Source of the DNA: Tenacibaculum sp. L6 | GTDB taxonomy: Bacteria > Bacteroidota > Bacteroidia > Flavobacteriales > Flavobacteriaceae | Assembly (NCBI RefSeq): GCF_028823685.1 | Contig: NZ_JAPEHZ010000002.1 | Location: forward strand, 1-64,000 | Length of the DNA stretch: 64,000 bases | Direction of reading: 5' to 3' | Shown here: positions 8,580 to 16,831 of the stretch, in pieces | Layout: each line of letters begins with the position of its first letter | How positions within the stretch are numbered: position 1 is the stretch's first letter | Translations under genes and position numbers: made by a program | Notes under the pieces: generated by a model | Database searches by the model: none | Told to the model about the DNA's origin: nothing | What the model saw: the letters and a program-made list of their open reading frames with translations, nothing else

Positions 8580-10601
8580 ATGAAAAAAGTATTACTCTTA
8601 TTTACCTTAATCTTTGTTTATAATTTAAACGCTCAAGAAATAAAATTTGGAAAAGTATCAAAAGAAGAATTAGAAGAAAGTTTACACCCTATAGATTCTA
8701 CTGCTGATGCTTCTTATCTTTTAAAAGATAGAAGAACTTATTTTAAGTATGATATGGAAGATGGATTCCAAGTTGTAACAGATTATCATGAACGAATCAA
8801 AATATACACAAAAGAAGGTCTTGATTATGCCACTAAAAAAATAACCTATTATACTCCTGATACTGGAGACGCTGAAAAAATCACCTCATTAAAAGCTTAT
8901 ACTTATAATTTAGAAAATGGTAAAATCACAGAGCGAAAGTTATTAAAGAAAGATATTTTTGAAGAGCATTTAAACAAATATAGGAGTCAAAAAAAAATCA
9001 CATTCCCTAATGTTAAAGAAGGAAGTATTATCGACATTAAATATACTTTATCTTCTCCTTATTGGGGTATTCAAACTGTTAACTTTCAATATGGAATACC
9101 TGTTAAGCAACTTAATACTCAAATAGAAATTCCAGAGTATTTTGTTTTCAGTCAAAGAGCTAAAGGTTTTTTTAATATTACCCCAAAACAAACCTCAAAA
9201 GAAGGCTCTATAGATTGGACTTCAAAAACGAGATATAAAACTGGAGTAGGCATGGGCTCTACTACTAAAACTGAATTTACAAATCATAGTAAAAAATTCA
9301 CTGTAAGAATTTATAATTTTGACCATGAAAATATTTCTCCTATAAAAGAAAACGAGCCTTTTTCTGGCAATGTTAATAATTACAGAGGTGGAGTAGAATT
9401 TGAACTTTCAGGTACTCGTTTTCCTAATTCAACATACAAAAATTATGCTACAAGCTGGGAAAGTGTATGTAAAACAATTTATAACTCTTCAGATTTTGGA
9501 AGCGAGCTAGAAAAAAGTAATTATTTCAAGGATGATTTAACTGATTTAATTAGTATCGCTAAAAACGATTCTGATAAAATAGCGCTAATATTCCAATTCG
9601 TTAAATCAAAAGTTAAATGGAATGAATACTATGGAAAATATACAGAGAAAGGAGTTAAAAAAGCCTATAAGGAAGGAGTAGGTAATGTTGCTGAGATTAA
9701 TTTAATGCTAACCTCAATGCTTCGATATGCAGGAGTTAAGGCAAATCCTGTTCTGACAAGCACCAAAAATAATGGAATTCCATTATTTCCAACTAGAGAA
9801 GGCTTTAATTATGTTATTTCCAAAGTTTACTTATCAAATGGTAAATATATTTTATTAGATGCTACTGAAGCTTTATCAGGCTTCAATATACTTCCTTTTA
9901 GAACCTTGAACTGGTACGGAACAGAAATTCTTGAAAATGGAAATTCTCAACAGGTTGAACTTATCCCCTCAACCCTTGCTGAAGAAAATAATATTTTACA
10001 TATAAAAATTGATGAATTAGGAGAAGTAAGCGGAATGTTACGGAAATCTTTAAAAGGGCATTCTGCTATGTTTTACCGCCAAAAGAATAATCTAAAAAAA
10101 GAAGAAGATCTAATAAACTCTATAGAAGATAAATATAATATAGAAATAGAAGATTTTAAAATTTTAAATAAAGAAAACCTATCAAAACCCATTGTTCAAA
10201 ACTTAAAATTTTCTGGCGAAGATTTTATTGAAGAGGTTAACGATAAATTATACTTATCTCCTTTACTTTTCTTAGTAACAAAAGAAAGTCCTTTTAAATC
10301 AAAAGAAAGAAGCTTTCCAATTGATTTTGGTATGCCTTGGCAAGATCAAAATTCTGTTTCAATAATAGTTCCAGAATCTTATTCTATAGAATCTTATCCT
10401 GATGAATTAGCTATCGGTTTACCTGATAACCTAGGAGTGTTTAAATACAAAGTGACAGTACAAAACAATAAAATCAAACTCTTTTCAGTAACCCAATTTA
10501 ATTCTAACATAATAGCTCCTCAACATTATTTAGCAGTAAAAGATCTTTATAATCAACTAATTAAAAAACAAACCGAAAAAATTGTATTAACAAAAATATA
10601 A
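8580..10601 (+). CDS. secreted DUF3857 / transglutaminase-like protein, catalytic Cys and His lost
   Basis: This 673-residue paralogue of the preceding protein has a signal peptide (residues 1-18, cleavage near LNAQE), the DUF3857 domain, a transglutaminase-like fold and a C-terminal strand-rich domain. In the core, GDCK is replaced by GNVAEIN (Val370 at the Cys position) and the His position is Tyr411 in FNYVISK, while Asp427 in LLDATE remains. It is therefore predicted not to be a transglutaminase or cysteine protease and may bind peptide or glycan instead (inference). Its stop shares one base with the start of the third paralogue. Confidence 0.82.
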   Translation: MKKVLLLFTLIFVYNLNAQEIKFGKVSKEELEESLHPIDSTADASYLLKDRRTYFKYDMEDGFQVVTDYHERIKIYTKEGLDYATKKITYYTPDTGDAEKITSLKAYTYNLENGKITERKLLKKDIFEEHLNKYRSQKKITFPNVKEGSIIDIKYTLSSPYWGIQTVNFQYGIPVKQLNTQIEIPEYFVFSQRAKGFFNITPKQTSKEGSIDWTSKTRYKTGVGMGSTTKTEFTNHSKKFTVRIYNFDHENISPIKENEPFSGNVNNYRGGVEFELSGTRFPNSTYKNYATSWESVCKTIYNSSDFGSELEKSNYFKDDLTDLISIAKNDSDKIALIFQFVKSKVKWNEYYGKYTEKGVKKAYKEGVGNVAEINLMLTSMLRYAGVKANPVLTSTKNNGIPLFPTREGFNYVISKVYLSNGKYILLDATEALSGFNILPFRTLNWYGTEILENGNSQQVELIPSTLAEENNILHIKIDELGEVSGMLRKSLKGHSAMFYRQKNNLKKEEDLINSIEDKYNIEIEDFKILNKENLSKPIVQNLKFSGEDFIEEVNDKLYLSPLLFLVTKESPFKSKERSFPIDFGMPWQDQNSVSIIVPESYSIESYPDELAIGLPDNLGVFKYKVTVQNNKIKLFSVTQFNSNIIAPQHYLAVKDLYNQLIKKQTEKIVLTKI

Positions 10602-12553
10602 TGAAAATCATATTATTTACTTTTACTTGCCTATTCTTCATTAATAGTTTTTCTCAACAGGAAAAATCCACAAGAATAGGGAATGTAGATATACAAGAGC
10701 TAAACATGAATCGGTATGAGAAAGACACAACCGCAAATGCTGTTGTTTTATACGAACATGCCAATTACTATATAGATGAAAGTAGAGACTACAAAAAAAC
10801 TACTGATTATTACTTTAAAATAAAAATATTAAAAAAAGAAGGCACTAATAAAGCCACTGTACAAATTCCTTTTTATGGAGGTGAAAAAGTACATTCAATA
10901 AAAGGAATAACTTATAACATCTCTGAAAACAATACGATTCTTAAAAATCATTTAATTGATACGCAAGTTTATACAAAAGATCTCTATGGGGAATGGAAGG
11001 AAGTTACATTTACCTTACCGAACATTAAAGAAGGAAGTGTAATCGAGTATACATACTCTGTTACTTCTCCTTACTCTAAAATTGATGATTGGCATTTTCA
11101 ATCTGACATTCCTAAAATTAAAAGTGATTTTACTGCAGCAATTTTAGGTAACTGGAAATATAACATAAGACTTGTAGGGTTTCTTGAATTGAAAAGAAGT
11201 GATGCTTCTATTAAAAAAGGTTGTGTTTATATTCCTGGACTTGGTGATGGGGCTTGTTTGATTTTAGATTATGGAATAGACGATATTCCTGCTTTTAAAG
11301 AAGAAGATTACATGTTAAGCAAAGAAAACTTTATTTCTAAACTTTGTTTTGATTTAGAATCTTTTCAAAACCCTAGAGGTGGAGTTGACAAGTATACTAA
11401 AACATGGAAAGATGCTGACAAAAGTTTAAAATATGATTTCTTAGACAATCAAACCTCAAAAAAAAGTTTCTTTAAAAACAACTTACCTCCTGCTCTTCTT
11501 TTAATTAACGATGATTTAGAAAGAGCAAAAAAAGTTTATTACTTTATTCAAGATTATTTTACTTGGAATGAAAAATACTGGCCATCAAAAAAAGTAAGAA
11601 TTAAAGACGCTTTTGAAAACAAAACAGGCAATGTTTTTGATGTTAATTTATCATTATACAACTCTTTAAAAGCAGCAAATATTGAAAGTTATCTTGTTTT
11701 AACCTCAACAAGAAACAAGGCTATTCCTACAAGACTACACCCTATAATTGATGACTTTAATTATTTACTAGTTAAAGCTACTATAAACAATAAAACATAC
11801 TTTCTAGATGCTACAAACAAACAATTGCCTTTTGGCCTAGTACAACATGAATCGTTAAATGGTGACGGCAGAAATATGGATTTTGCTAGTGGTAGCTATT
11901 GGGAAAACATAAAACTACAGAGAAAAAGCTTTAGAAATATTAAAGCCCAATTATCTTTTAATCAAGAAAATCGTTTAAGTGGAAATTTAATGATTTCGAG
12001 TGATGGTTTCTACGCTGTAAATGATAGAGAAAATTTAAACTCTACAGATATTGAAAGTTATATTGAAAATTTTGAATCTAAACACCCCAATCTTGAAGTA
12101 GAAAATTTAGAACATCAAAACTTAGACGAGAAAGAAAACACACTACATCAAATTTATGAAATCACAACTGATCATATAAATTTTGACACAAAACTTAGAA
12201 TTAATCCTTTTTTAATAGACAGGTATACTCAAAATCCTTTCAAACTTAATCAAAGAGATTATCCTGTTGATTATGGGTATCCTAGAAATCATACCTATAT
12301 GCTCTCTTTAAAATTACCCGATGGATATACTGTGAACAATTTACCCGAAAATAAAGCTTTATCTCTACCAAATAAGGGAGGAAGGTTTATTATTAATTTT
12401 AAAAACTTAAATAATGTAATTAGTGTATACTCTAGAGTTAACCTAAATAAAAGAGTATATAGTAGTGAAGAATATTATTACCTAAAAGAGTTTTACAATC
12501 AAATAATAAAAGCACAAGATGTTTTTATCGAAATTGAAAAAGCGAGTAATTAA
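10601..12553 (+). CDS. secreted DUF3857 / transglutaminase-like protein, catalytic Cys and His lost
   Basis: This 650-residue third paralogue has a signal peptide ending near NSFSQQ, the DUF3857 domain and a transglutaminase-like core in which the Cys motif reads GNVFDVN (Val345) and the His position is Tyr388 in FNYLLVK. Asp403 in FLDATN is kept. It follows the second paralogue with a 1-base ATG/TAA overlap, so the three are surely cotranscribed. The same substitutions in the second and third copies suggest that they shared an inactive ancestor before duplication. The stop codon lies inside the terminator stem. Confidence 0.82.
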   Translation: MKIILFTFTCLFFINSFSQQEKSTRIGNVDIQELNMNRYEKDTTANAVVLYEHANYYIDESRDYKKTTDYYFKIKILKKEGTNKATVQIPFYGGEKVHSIKGITYNISENNTILKNHLIDTQVYTKDLYGEWKEVTFTLPNIKEGSVIEYTYSVTSPYSKIDDWHFQSDIPKIKSDFTAAILGNWKYNIRLVGFLELKRSDASIKKGCVYIPGLGDGACLILDYGIDDIPAFKEEDYMLSKENFISKLCFDLESFQNPRGGVDKYTKTWKDADKSLKYDFLDNQTSKKSFFKNNLPPALLLINDDLERAKKVYYFIQDYFTWNEKYWPSKKVRIKDAFENKTGNVFDVNLSLYNSLKAANIESYLVLTSTRNKAIPTRLHPIIDDFNYLLVKATINNKTYFLDATNKQLPFGLVQHESLNGDGRNMDFASGSYWENIKLQRKSFRNIKAQLSFNQENRLSGNLMISSDGFYAVNDRENLNSTDIESYIENFESKHPNLEVENLEHQNLDEKENTLHQIYEITTDHINFDTKLRINPFLIDRYTQNPFKLNQRDYPVDYGYPRNHTYMLSLKLPDGYTVNNLPENKALSLPNKGGRFIINFKNLNNVISVYSRVNLNKRVYSSEEYYYLKEFYNQIIKAQDVFIEIEKASN

Positions 12554-12568
12554 TTACTCGCTTTTTTT
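12537..12568. terminator. bidirectional terminator overlapping the stop codon of the third DUF3857 gene
   Basis: AGCGAGTAATT and its complement form a perfect 22-base palindrome (12541-12562), flanked by A residues on the left and T residues on the right. It works for the plus-strand operon and for the minus-strand Lrp gene that ends at 12567. Confidence 0.85.
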
Positions 12569-13025
12569 ATAAAGCTATTGCTATAGAGTTTTTAACTTCT
12601 CCAATAGTAAAAATACTGTGGGTACTTCCTATATGTTTTAAAACTGTAAGTTTATTTACCATAAACTCACGATATTCATCCATATCTTCTACATAGATTT
12701 TTAAAATATAATCGTAGTCGCCACTTACATGAAAACATTCGGTTACCTCTTCTAACTTATTAATTTCTCTTTCAAAAACATCAATATATTCTTTGGTATG
12801 CTTTTCTAATCGAATATGGCAAAACACCAAAAACGATTTTCCAATTTTGTTCTTATTTACTAAGGCAACATATTGTTTAATAACATCTTCTTTTTCAAGT
12901 TTTTTTATTCGCTCATAAACTGCAGTAACCGATAACCCCAAGTGCAAAGACAACTGCTTAGTTGTTTGTTTACTATCAACTTGAAGTAACTCCAACAATT
13001 TCCTATCTATTTTATCTAATTTCAT
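12567..13025 (-). CDS. Lrp/AsnC family transcriptional regulator
   Basis: This 152-residue regulator has an N-terminal helix-turn-helix (LDKIDRKLLELLQVDSKQTTKQLS...VTAVYERIKKLEKEDVI, residues 2-46) and a C-terminal RAM/effector-binding domain (about 65-145) with CFHVSGDYDYILKIYV, the Gly-Asp-Tyr-Asp signature of amino-acid-responsive Lrp proteins. It is divergent from the methionine gamma-lyase-like gene across a 220-base intergenic region, the usual layout for a local regulator of amino-acid breakdown. The likely effector is an amino acid, perhaps methionine (inference from context). Confidence 0.9.
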   Translation of the reverse strand: MKLDKIDRKLLELLQVDSKQTTKQLSLHLGLSVTAVYERIKKLEKEDVIKQYVALVNKNKIGKSFLVFCHIRLEKHTKEYIDVFEREINKLEEVTECFHVSGDYDYILKIYVEDMDEYREFMVNKLTVLKHIGSTHSIFTIGEVKNSIAIAL

Positions 13026-13063
13026 TTGAATCGGTTTTAATTAATTATTCTGATTTACTTAAT

Positions 13064-13076
13064 CCCTCTAGGAGGG
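13064..13076. promoter_or_regulatory. small inverted repeat in the Lrp / gamma-lyase divergent region
   Basis: CCCTC-TAG-GAGGG is a 5-bp GC-rich inverted repeat in an otherwise AT-rich 220-base divergent promoter region, 39 bases upstream of the Lrp start codon. It could be an operator or a leader hairpin of the Lrp mRNA. There is no direct evidence for either. Confidence 0.3.
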
Positions 13077-13245
13077 TTCATCTGAAAAAAAATCTATTTA
13101 ATTCAGCTTCACTATAATAAACATCGAAATAAAATCCAAAAACTACCACAAATTTAGTTTAAAAAACCATAAAAAGCATCTTCTATTGATTTTTTAACCC
13201 ATAATACTGATTTTAGTAGTCATTAAATAACTAATTCAATTCAAC

Positions 13246-14445
13246 ATGAAATTTAAACCTGCAAACAACATACAAGACCTACAATATTTTGGAGAATTCG
13301 GCGGTGTAAACCCTTCAATTTCTGATTCTTCTACATACACTTTCTTATCAGCAAAAACAATGTTTGATACTTTTGAAGGAAATACAGACGGTTGCTATTT
13401 ATATTCTCGTCACTCTTCTCCTTCAAACTTATATTTAGCAGAAGCTCTTGCTGCTATGGAAGGAACAGAAACAGCCAATGTTGCTGCTACGGGTATGGGA
13501 GCGATCACGCCAACTATTTTACAAATTTGCGGTGCGGGCGATCATATAGTTTCTAGTAGAACTATTTATGGCGGAACCTATGCTTTTTTGAAGAATTTTA
13601 CTCCTAAAATGGGAATTGAAACCTCATTTGTAGATATCACTAAACTAGACATCGTTGAAGCTGCTATTAACAAAAATACTAAAATGATTTACTGCGAAAC
13701 TGTAAGTAACCCACTTTTAGAGGTAGCAGATATTAAAGCATTAGCCACAATTGCAAAAAAACATAATTTACAGTTGGTTGTTGATAATACCTTTTCTCCA
13801 TTATCAATCTCTCCAGCTCAATTAGGTGCTGATATCGTAGTTCATAGTTTAACAAAATTCATAAACGGTTCGTCGGATACTATGGGCGGCGTTGTTTGTG
13901 GAACTACAGATTTTATCAATTCACAAAAAAGCGTTATTGATGGCGCAAGTATGCTACTAGGAGCTTCTATGGACTCTTTACGCGCTTCATCTATCTTAAA
14001 AAATATGAGAACCCTTCATATTCGCATGAAACAACACAGTAAAAATGCTAGCTATTTAGCCGAGAAGTTTGAAGCTGATGGTTTAAAAACAGTATATCCT
14101 GGATTAAAATCACATCCATCTCATGAAGTTTTTAAATCGATGATGAATGAAGAATACGGATTTGGTGGTATGTTAACTATTGATGCAGGTTCTTTAGACA
14201 AAGCCAATACTTTAATGGAACTAATGCAAGATAGAAACTTAGGATATTTAGCTGTAAGTTTAGGTTTTTATAAAACCTTATTCTCGGCTCCAGGCACTTC
14301 AACTTCATCAGAAATTCCTTTAGATGAACAAAAAGAAATGGGATTAACCGATGGATTAATCCGTTTTTCTATCGGATTAGACAATGATATTGAACGCACT
14401 TATCAAATGATGAAAGAGTGTATGAAAGAGGTTGGTGTACTGTAA
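13246..14445 (+). CDS. Cys/Met-metabolism PLP enzyme, probably methionine gamma-lyase
   Basis: This 399-residue fold-type I PLP enzyme belongs to the trans-sulfuration family. The PLP lysine is Lys204 in VVHSLTKFINGSSD. The N-terminal block YSRHSSPSNLYLAEALAAMEGTE, the phosphate-binding region ATGMGAITPT, and the C-terminal RFSIGLDNDIE are all present. Relatives include methionine gamma-lyase (methionine to methanethiol, 2-oxobutanoate and ammonia), cystathionine gamma-lyase and O-acylhomoserine sulfhydrylase, which are hard to separate by sequence alone. The divergent Lrp gene and the downstream NhaC-type transporter favour a degradative role on methionine (inference). Confidence 0.8.
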   Translation: MKFKPANNIQDLQYFGEFGGVNPSISDSSTYTFLSAKTMFDTFEGNTDGCYLYSRHSSPSNLYLAEALAAMEGTETANVAATGMGAITPTILQICGAGDHIVSSRTIYGGTYAFLKNFTPKMGIETSFVDITKLDIVEAAINKNTKMIYCETVSNPLLEVADIKALATIAKKHNLQLVVDNTFSPLSISPAQLGADIVVHSLTKFINGSSDTMGGVVCGTTDFINSQKSVIDGASMLLGASMDSLRASSILKNMRTLHIRMKQHSKNASYLAEKFEADGLKTVYPGLKSHPSHEVFKSMMNEEYGFGGMLTIDAGSLDKANTLMELMQDRNLGYLAVSLGFYKTLFSAPGTSTSSEIPLDEQKEMGLTDGLIRFSIGLDNDIERTYQMMKECMKEVGVL

Positions 14446-14471
14446 AAACCTCTATGTTATATTTTTAGACG

Positions 14472-14527
14472 TGTCATTTTAAATAATGTGAAAATTATCA
14501 ACTTCTTTTACGTTATTTAAAATGACA
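14472..14527. repeat. 15-bp perfect inverted repeat between the gamma-lyase and NhaC genes
   Basis: TGTCATTTTAAATAA (14472-14486) is the exact complement of TTATTTAAAATGACA (14513-14527), with a 26-base loop, and partial pairing extends inward. A short T run follows on the plus strand (ATTTTTG), so it may be a weak terminator. It could equally be a small inverted-repeat element or an mRNA-stabilising hairpin. Confidence 0.6.
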
Positions 14528-14639
14528 TTTTTGTTTATCTGTCATTTCTTTTCAATTTTTCTTAAAGAAAGTCATTAACTGATTCGATTTGTGTAATTCT
14601 ATTCAAAATCGTAACATTACAATCCGAAAAACACTACAC

Positions 14640-16130
14640 ATGCAAGACGATAAAAACCTTTCAGAAATCAAAGTTGAAGACCAAAAAATAATCCAAAATA
14701 AAGAATTGACTATTTGGGAAGCACTGATTCCTGTTTTTGCTCTAATTGCAATGTTAGCGTACAATGTATATGTTTTTGGTGATGATGCTTTAAGCGGCAG
14801 TAACCAATTTATCTTATTAATGGGTGGTGCTGTAGCGGCAATTATAGGTTTTAAAAACAAGGTTTCTTATGAAAGAATGATCGAAGAAGTTGCCGAGAAC
14901 ATTAAATCTACCGCAGGAGCCATTTTAATACTTTTAATGGTAGGGTCTTTAGCTGGAACATGGCTTATAAGCGGTATTATTCCTTCAATGATTTATTACG
15001 GACTTCAAATTTTAAATCCGACAATATTTTTAGTAGCATGTTTAATAATTTGTGCAGTGATTTCTATTTCAACAGGAAGTTCTTGGACAACCTCAGCAAC
15101 TGTAGGTATTGCTTTAATAGGTATTGGAGAAGCCTTAGGAATTTCTTTAGGAATGACTGCTGGCGCTGTTTTATCAGGAGCTTATTTTGGAGATAAAATG
15201 TCACCAATGTCTGATACTACAAACTTAGCTCCTGCCATGGCAGGAACCGACTTATTTACGCACATAAGATACATGGCGTTCACCACAGTTCCAACATTTA
15301 TAATTACCATTATCTTCTTTATCATACTTGGATTTACACAAACAACAACTGGTGAAGCTAACACATTACAAATGCTAACCGATATTAACAAAGCATTTAA
15401 CATTACTCCGTGGTTATTTATAGTACCTGTATTGGTTATTATTTTAATCATTAAAAAAACACCTCCATTAATTGCTCTTTTAGCGGGTACAATTTTAGGG
15501 GGTATTTTCGCTTTAATCTTTCAGCCACATGTGGTAACACAAGTTGCAGGGGTTGAAAAATTAAATTTTGAAGCTGCTTACAAAGGAGTAATGCAAGCCA
15601 TTACTGTTGAAACCTCTGTTGCTACAGAAAACGAGGTTTTAAAAGATTTATTTACTGCAGGAGGAATGAAAAAAATGCTAGGAACCGTATGGTTGATTTT
15701 ATTAGCGATGGTTTTTGGTGGAGTAATGGATGCTATCGGAGCTTTAGCTAAAATTAGTAGCTTTATGTTAAGTTTATTTGACTCTGTATTTGGTTTATTT
15801 GCTAGTACAGTTGCTACTTGTATCGGATTAAATTTCACAGCTTCTGATCAGTACTTAGCAATTGTTGTTCCAGGAAAAATGTATGCGCAAGCCTATAGAG
15901 ATGAAGGTTTAGCTCCTGAAAATTTAAGTAGAACACTAGAAGATTCTGGTACAGTAACTTCTGTTTTAATCCCATGGAATACCTGTGGAGCTTACCATTC
16001 GGGAGTATTAGGAGTTCCTGTTATAGACTATGCTATTTATGCTATGTTTAACTGGTTAAGCCCGTTTACAACCTTAGTATATGCTGCTTTCAGAATTAAA
16101 ATAAAACAATTAACAACTTCATCTAAATAA
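14640..16130 (+). CDS. NhaC-superfamily Na+-coupled antiporter/symporter, possibly a methionine transporter
   Basis: This 496-residue inner-membrane protein has about 11-13 hydrophobic segments. The NhaC-type block SSWTTSATVGIALIGIGEALGI and the block SGAYFGDKMSPMSDTTNLAPA are characteristic of the family. It includes Na+/H+ antiporters, arginine/ornithine-type exchangers and MetT-type methionine transporters. The adjacent methionine gamma-lyase-like gene and Lrp regulator favour amino-acid, perhaps methionine, transport. The frame is open upstream to a TTG at 14589, but I chose the ATG at 14640, which opens a normal cytoplasmic N-terminus (MQDDKNLSEI). Confidence 0.85.
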   Translation: MQDDKNLSEIKVEDQKIIQNKELTIWEALIPVFALIAMLAYNVYVFGDDALSGSNQFILLMGGAVAAIIGFKNKVSYERMIEEVAENIKSTAGAILILLMVGSLAGTWLISGIIPSMIYYGLQILNPTIFLVACLIICAVISISTGSSWTTSATVGIALIGIGEALGISLGMTAGAVLSGAYFGDKMSPMSDTTNLAPAMAGTDLFTHIRYMAFTTVPTFIITIIFFIILGFTQTTTGEANTLQMLTDINKAFNITPWLFIVPVLVIILIIKKTPPLIALLAGTILGGIFALIFQPHVVTQVAGVEKLNFEAAYKGVMQAITVETSVATENEVLKDLFTAGGMKKMLGTVWLILLAMVFGGVMDAIGALAKISSFMLSLFDSVFGLFASTVATCIGLNFTASDQYLAIVVPGKMYAQAYRDEGLAPENLSRTLEDSGTVTSVLIPWNTCGAYHSGVLGVPVIDYAIYAMFNWLSPFTTLVYAAFRIKIKQLTTSSK

Positions 16131-16167
16131 ATAATAAAACCTCTATTTTTTGCAGATTTTATTATTT
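16129..16167 (+). terminator. AT-only hairpin after the NhaC-type gene, weak terminator candidate
   Basis: AAATAATAAAA (16129-16139) is complementary to TTTTATTATTT (16157-16167). The stem is entirely A-T and no T run follows, so it is a weak candidate. It ends just before the start codon of the acetyltransferase gene. Confidence 0.3.
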
Positions 16168-16169
16168 GT

Positions 16170-16622
16170 ATGATTACAAAAGCTAACGCGCTAGATGCGG
16201 ATTCGCTAACTAACATTGCCTTAAAATCGAAAGCTTATTGGGGCTATACTGAAGAACAAATAGAAAGTTGGCGCCATGATTTAACCATTACGGAAAACAT
16301 CATGGAAAATATGTTTGTGTATAAATATATTTTAGAAGACACTATAGCTGGATTTTATATTTTAAATCAGCCTAAAAACGATGCTATTGAGCTAGAATTT
16401 CTATTTATTTTACCTGAATTTATAGGAAAGGGAATCGGTAAAAAATTATTGGAAGATTCTTATATAAAAGCGAAACAGCTCAATGCTACTACCATGACAT
16501 TATTAGCCGACCCAAATGCTAAATCGTTTTACGAAAGTCAAGGATTTCTTTATTTCGGAGAAAAAGAAAGCAGTATTCCTAATCGATTTTGCCCTTTAAT
16601 GAAAAAAGATTTAACACTATAG
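16170..16622 (+). CDS. GNAT family N-acetyltransferase
   Basis: This 150-residue protein has the GNAT fold. Beta strands 4-5 read AIELEFLFILPEFIGKGIGKKLLEDSY, with the acetyl-CoA pyrophosphate loop Q/RxxGxG/A present as FIGKGIGKKL. The C-terminal FYESQGFLYFGEKES is the usual end of the domain. The acceptor substrate cannot be deduced. The 3' end overlaps the convergent small membrane-protein gene (16579-16827) by 44 bases, so the two transcripts are antisense to each other there. Confidence 0.85.
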   Translation: MITKANALDADSLTNIALKSKAYWGYTEEQIESWRHDLTITENIMENMFVYKYILEDTIAGFYILNQPKNDAIELEFLFILPEFIGKGIGKKLLEDSYIKAKQLNATTMTLLADPNAKSFYESQGFLYFGEKESSIPNRFCPLMKKDLTL

Positions 16623-16827
16623 AAATCAATAAGAGTATCCATGGAGTTCCGTGTAGAAATACGTCAAACCAATCCATAAACTTCATAGCGTGCTCTCCTG
16701 AAAAAGCATTTCCACCAGCAATCCATTCTAACTTTCCTACAATATGTGGCGGTTTAAAAGGAGCTAAACCTAAAGTTAAGCTTGCTAGTAAAAATAACTT
16801 CCAGTTTTGTTGTAATTTTTCTTTCAT
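16579..16827 (-). CDS. small two-helix membrane protein of unknown function
   Basis: This 82-residue protein begins MKEKLQQNWKLFLLASLTLGLAPF. It has hydrophobic segments at about residues 10-23 and 58-75 (TPWILLLISIVLNLFSL), separated by an amphipathic part with aromatic residues. I do not recognise the family. It starts 4 bases after the stop of the putative porin gene and is therefore cotranscribed with it. The frame extends upstream inside the porin gene, but the ATG at 16827 gives a sensible start. Its 3' end overlaps the convergent GNAT gene by 44 bases. Confidence 0.6.
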   Translation of the reverse strand: MKEKLQQNWKLFLLASLTLGLAPFKPPHIVGKLEWIAGGNAFSGEHAMKFMDWFDVFLHGTPWILLLISIVLNLFSLKGKID

Positions 16828-16831
16828 ACTA

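Noticed and set aside
14446-14639. SAM or other riboswitch between the gamma-lyase and transporter genes
   Set aside because: Only a single AT-rich hairpin is visible, with none of the conserved riboswitch core motifs.
14960-15196. Open frame overlapping the transporter gene in another frame
   Set aside because: It lies fully within a well-supported membrane-protein gene and its translation is rich in Arg, Asn, Phe and Tyr, as expected for a shadow.
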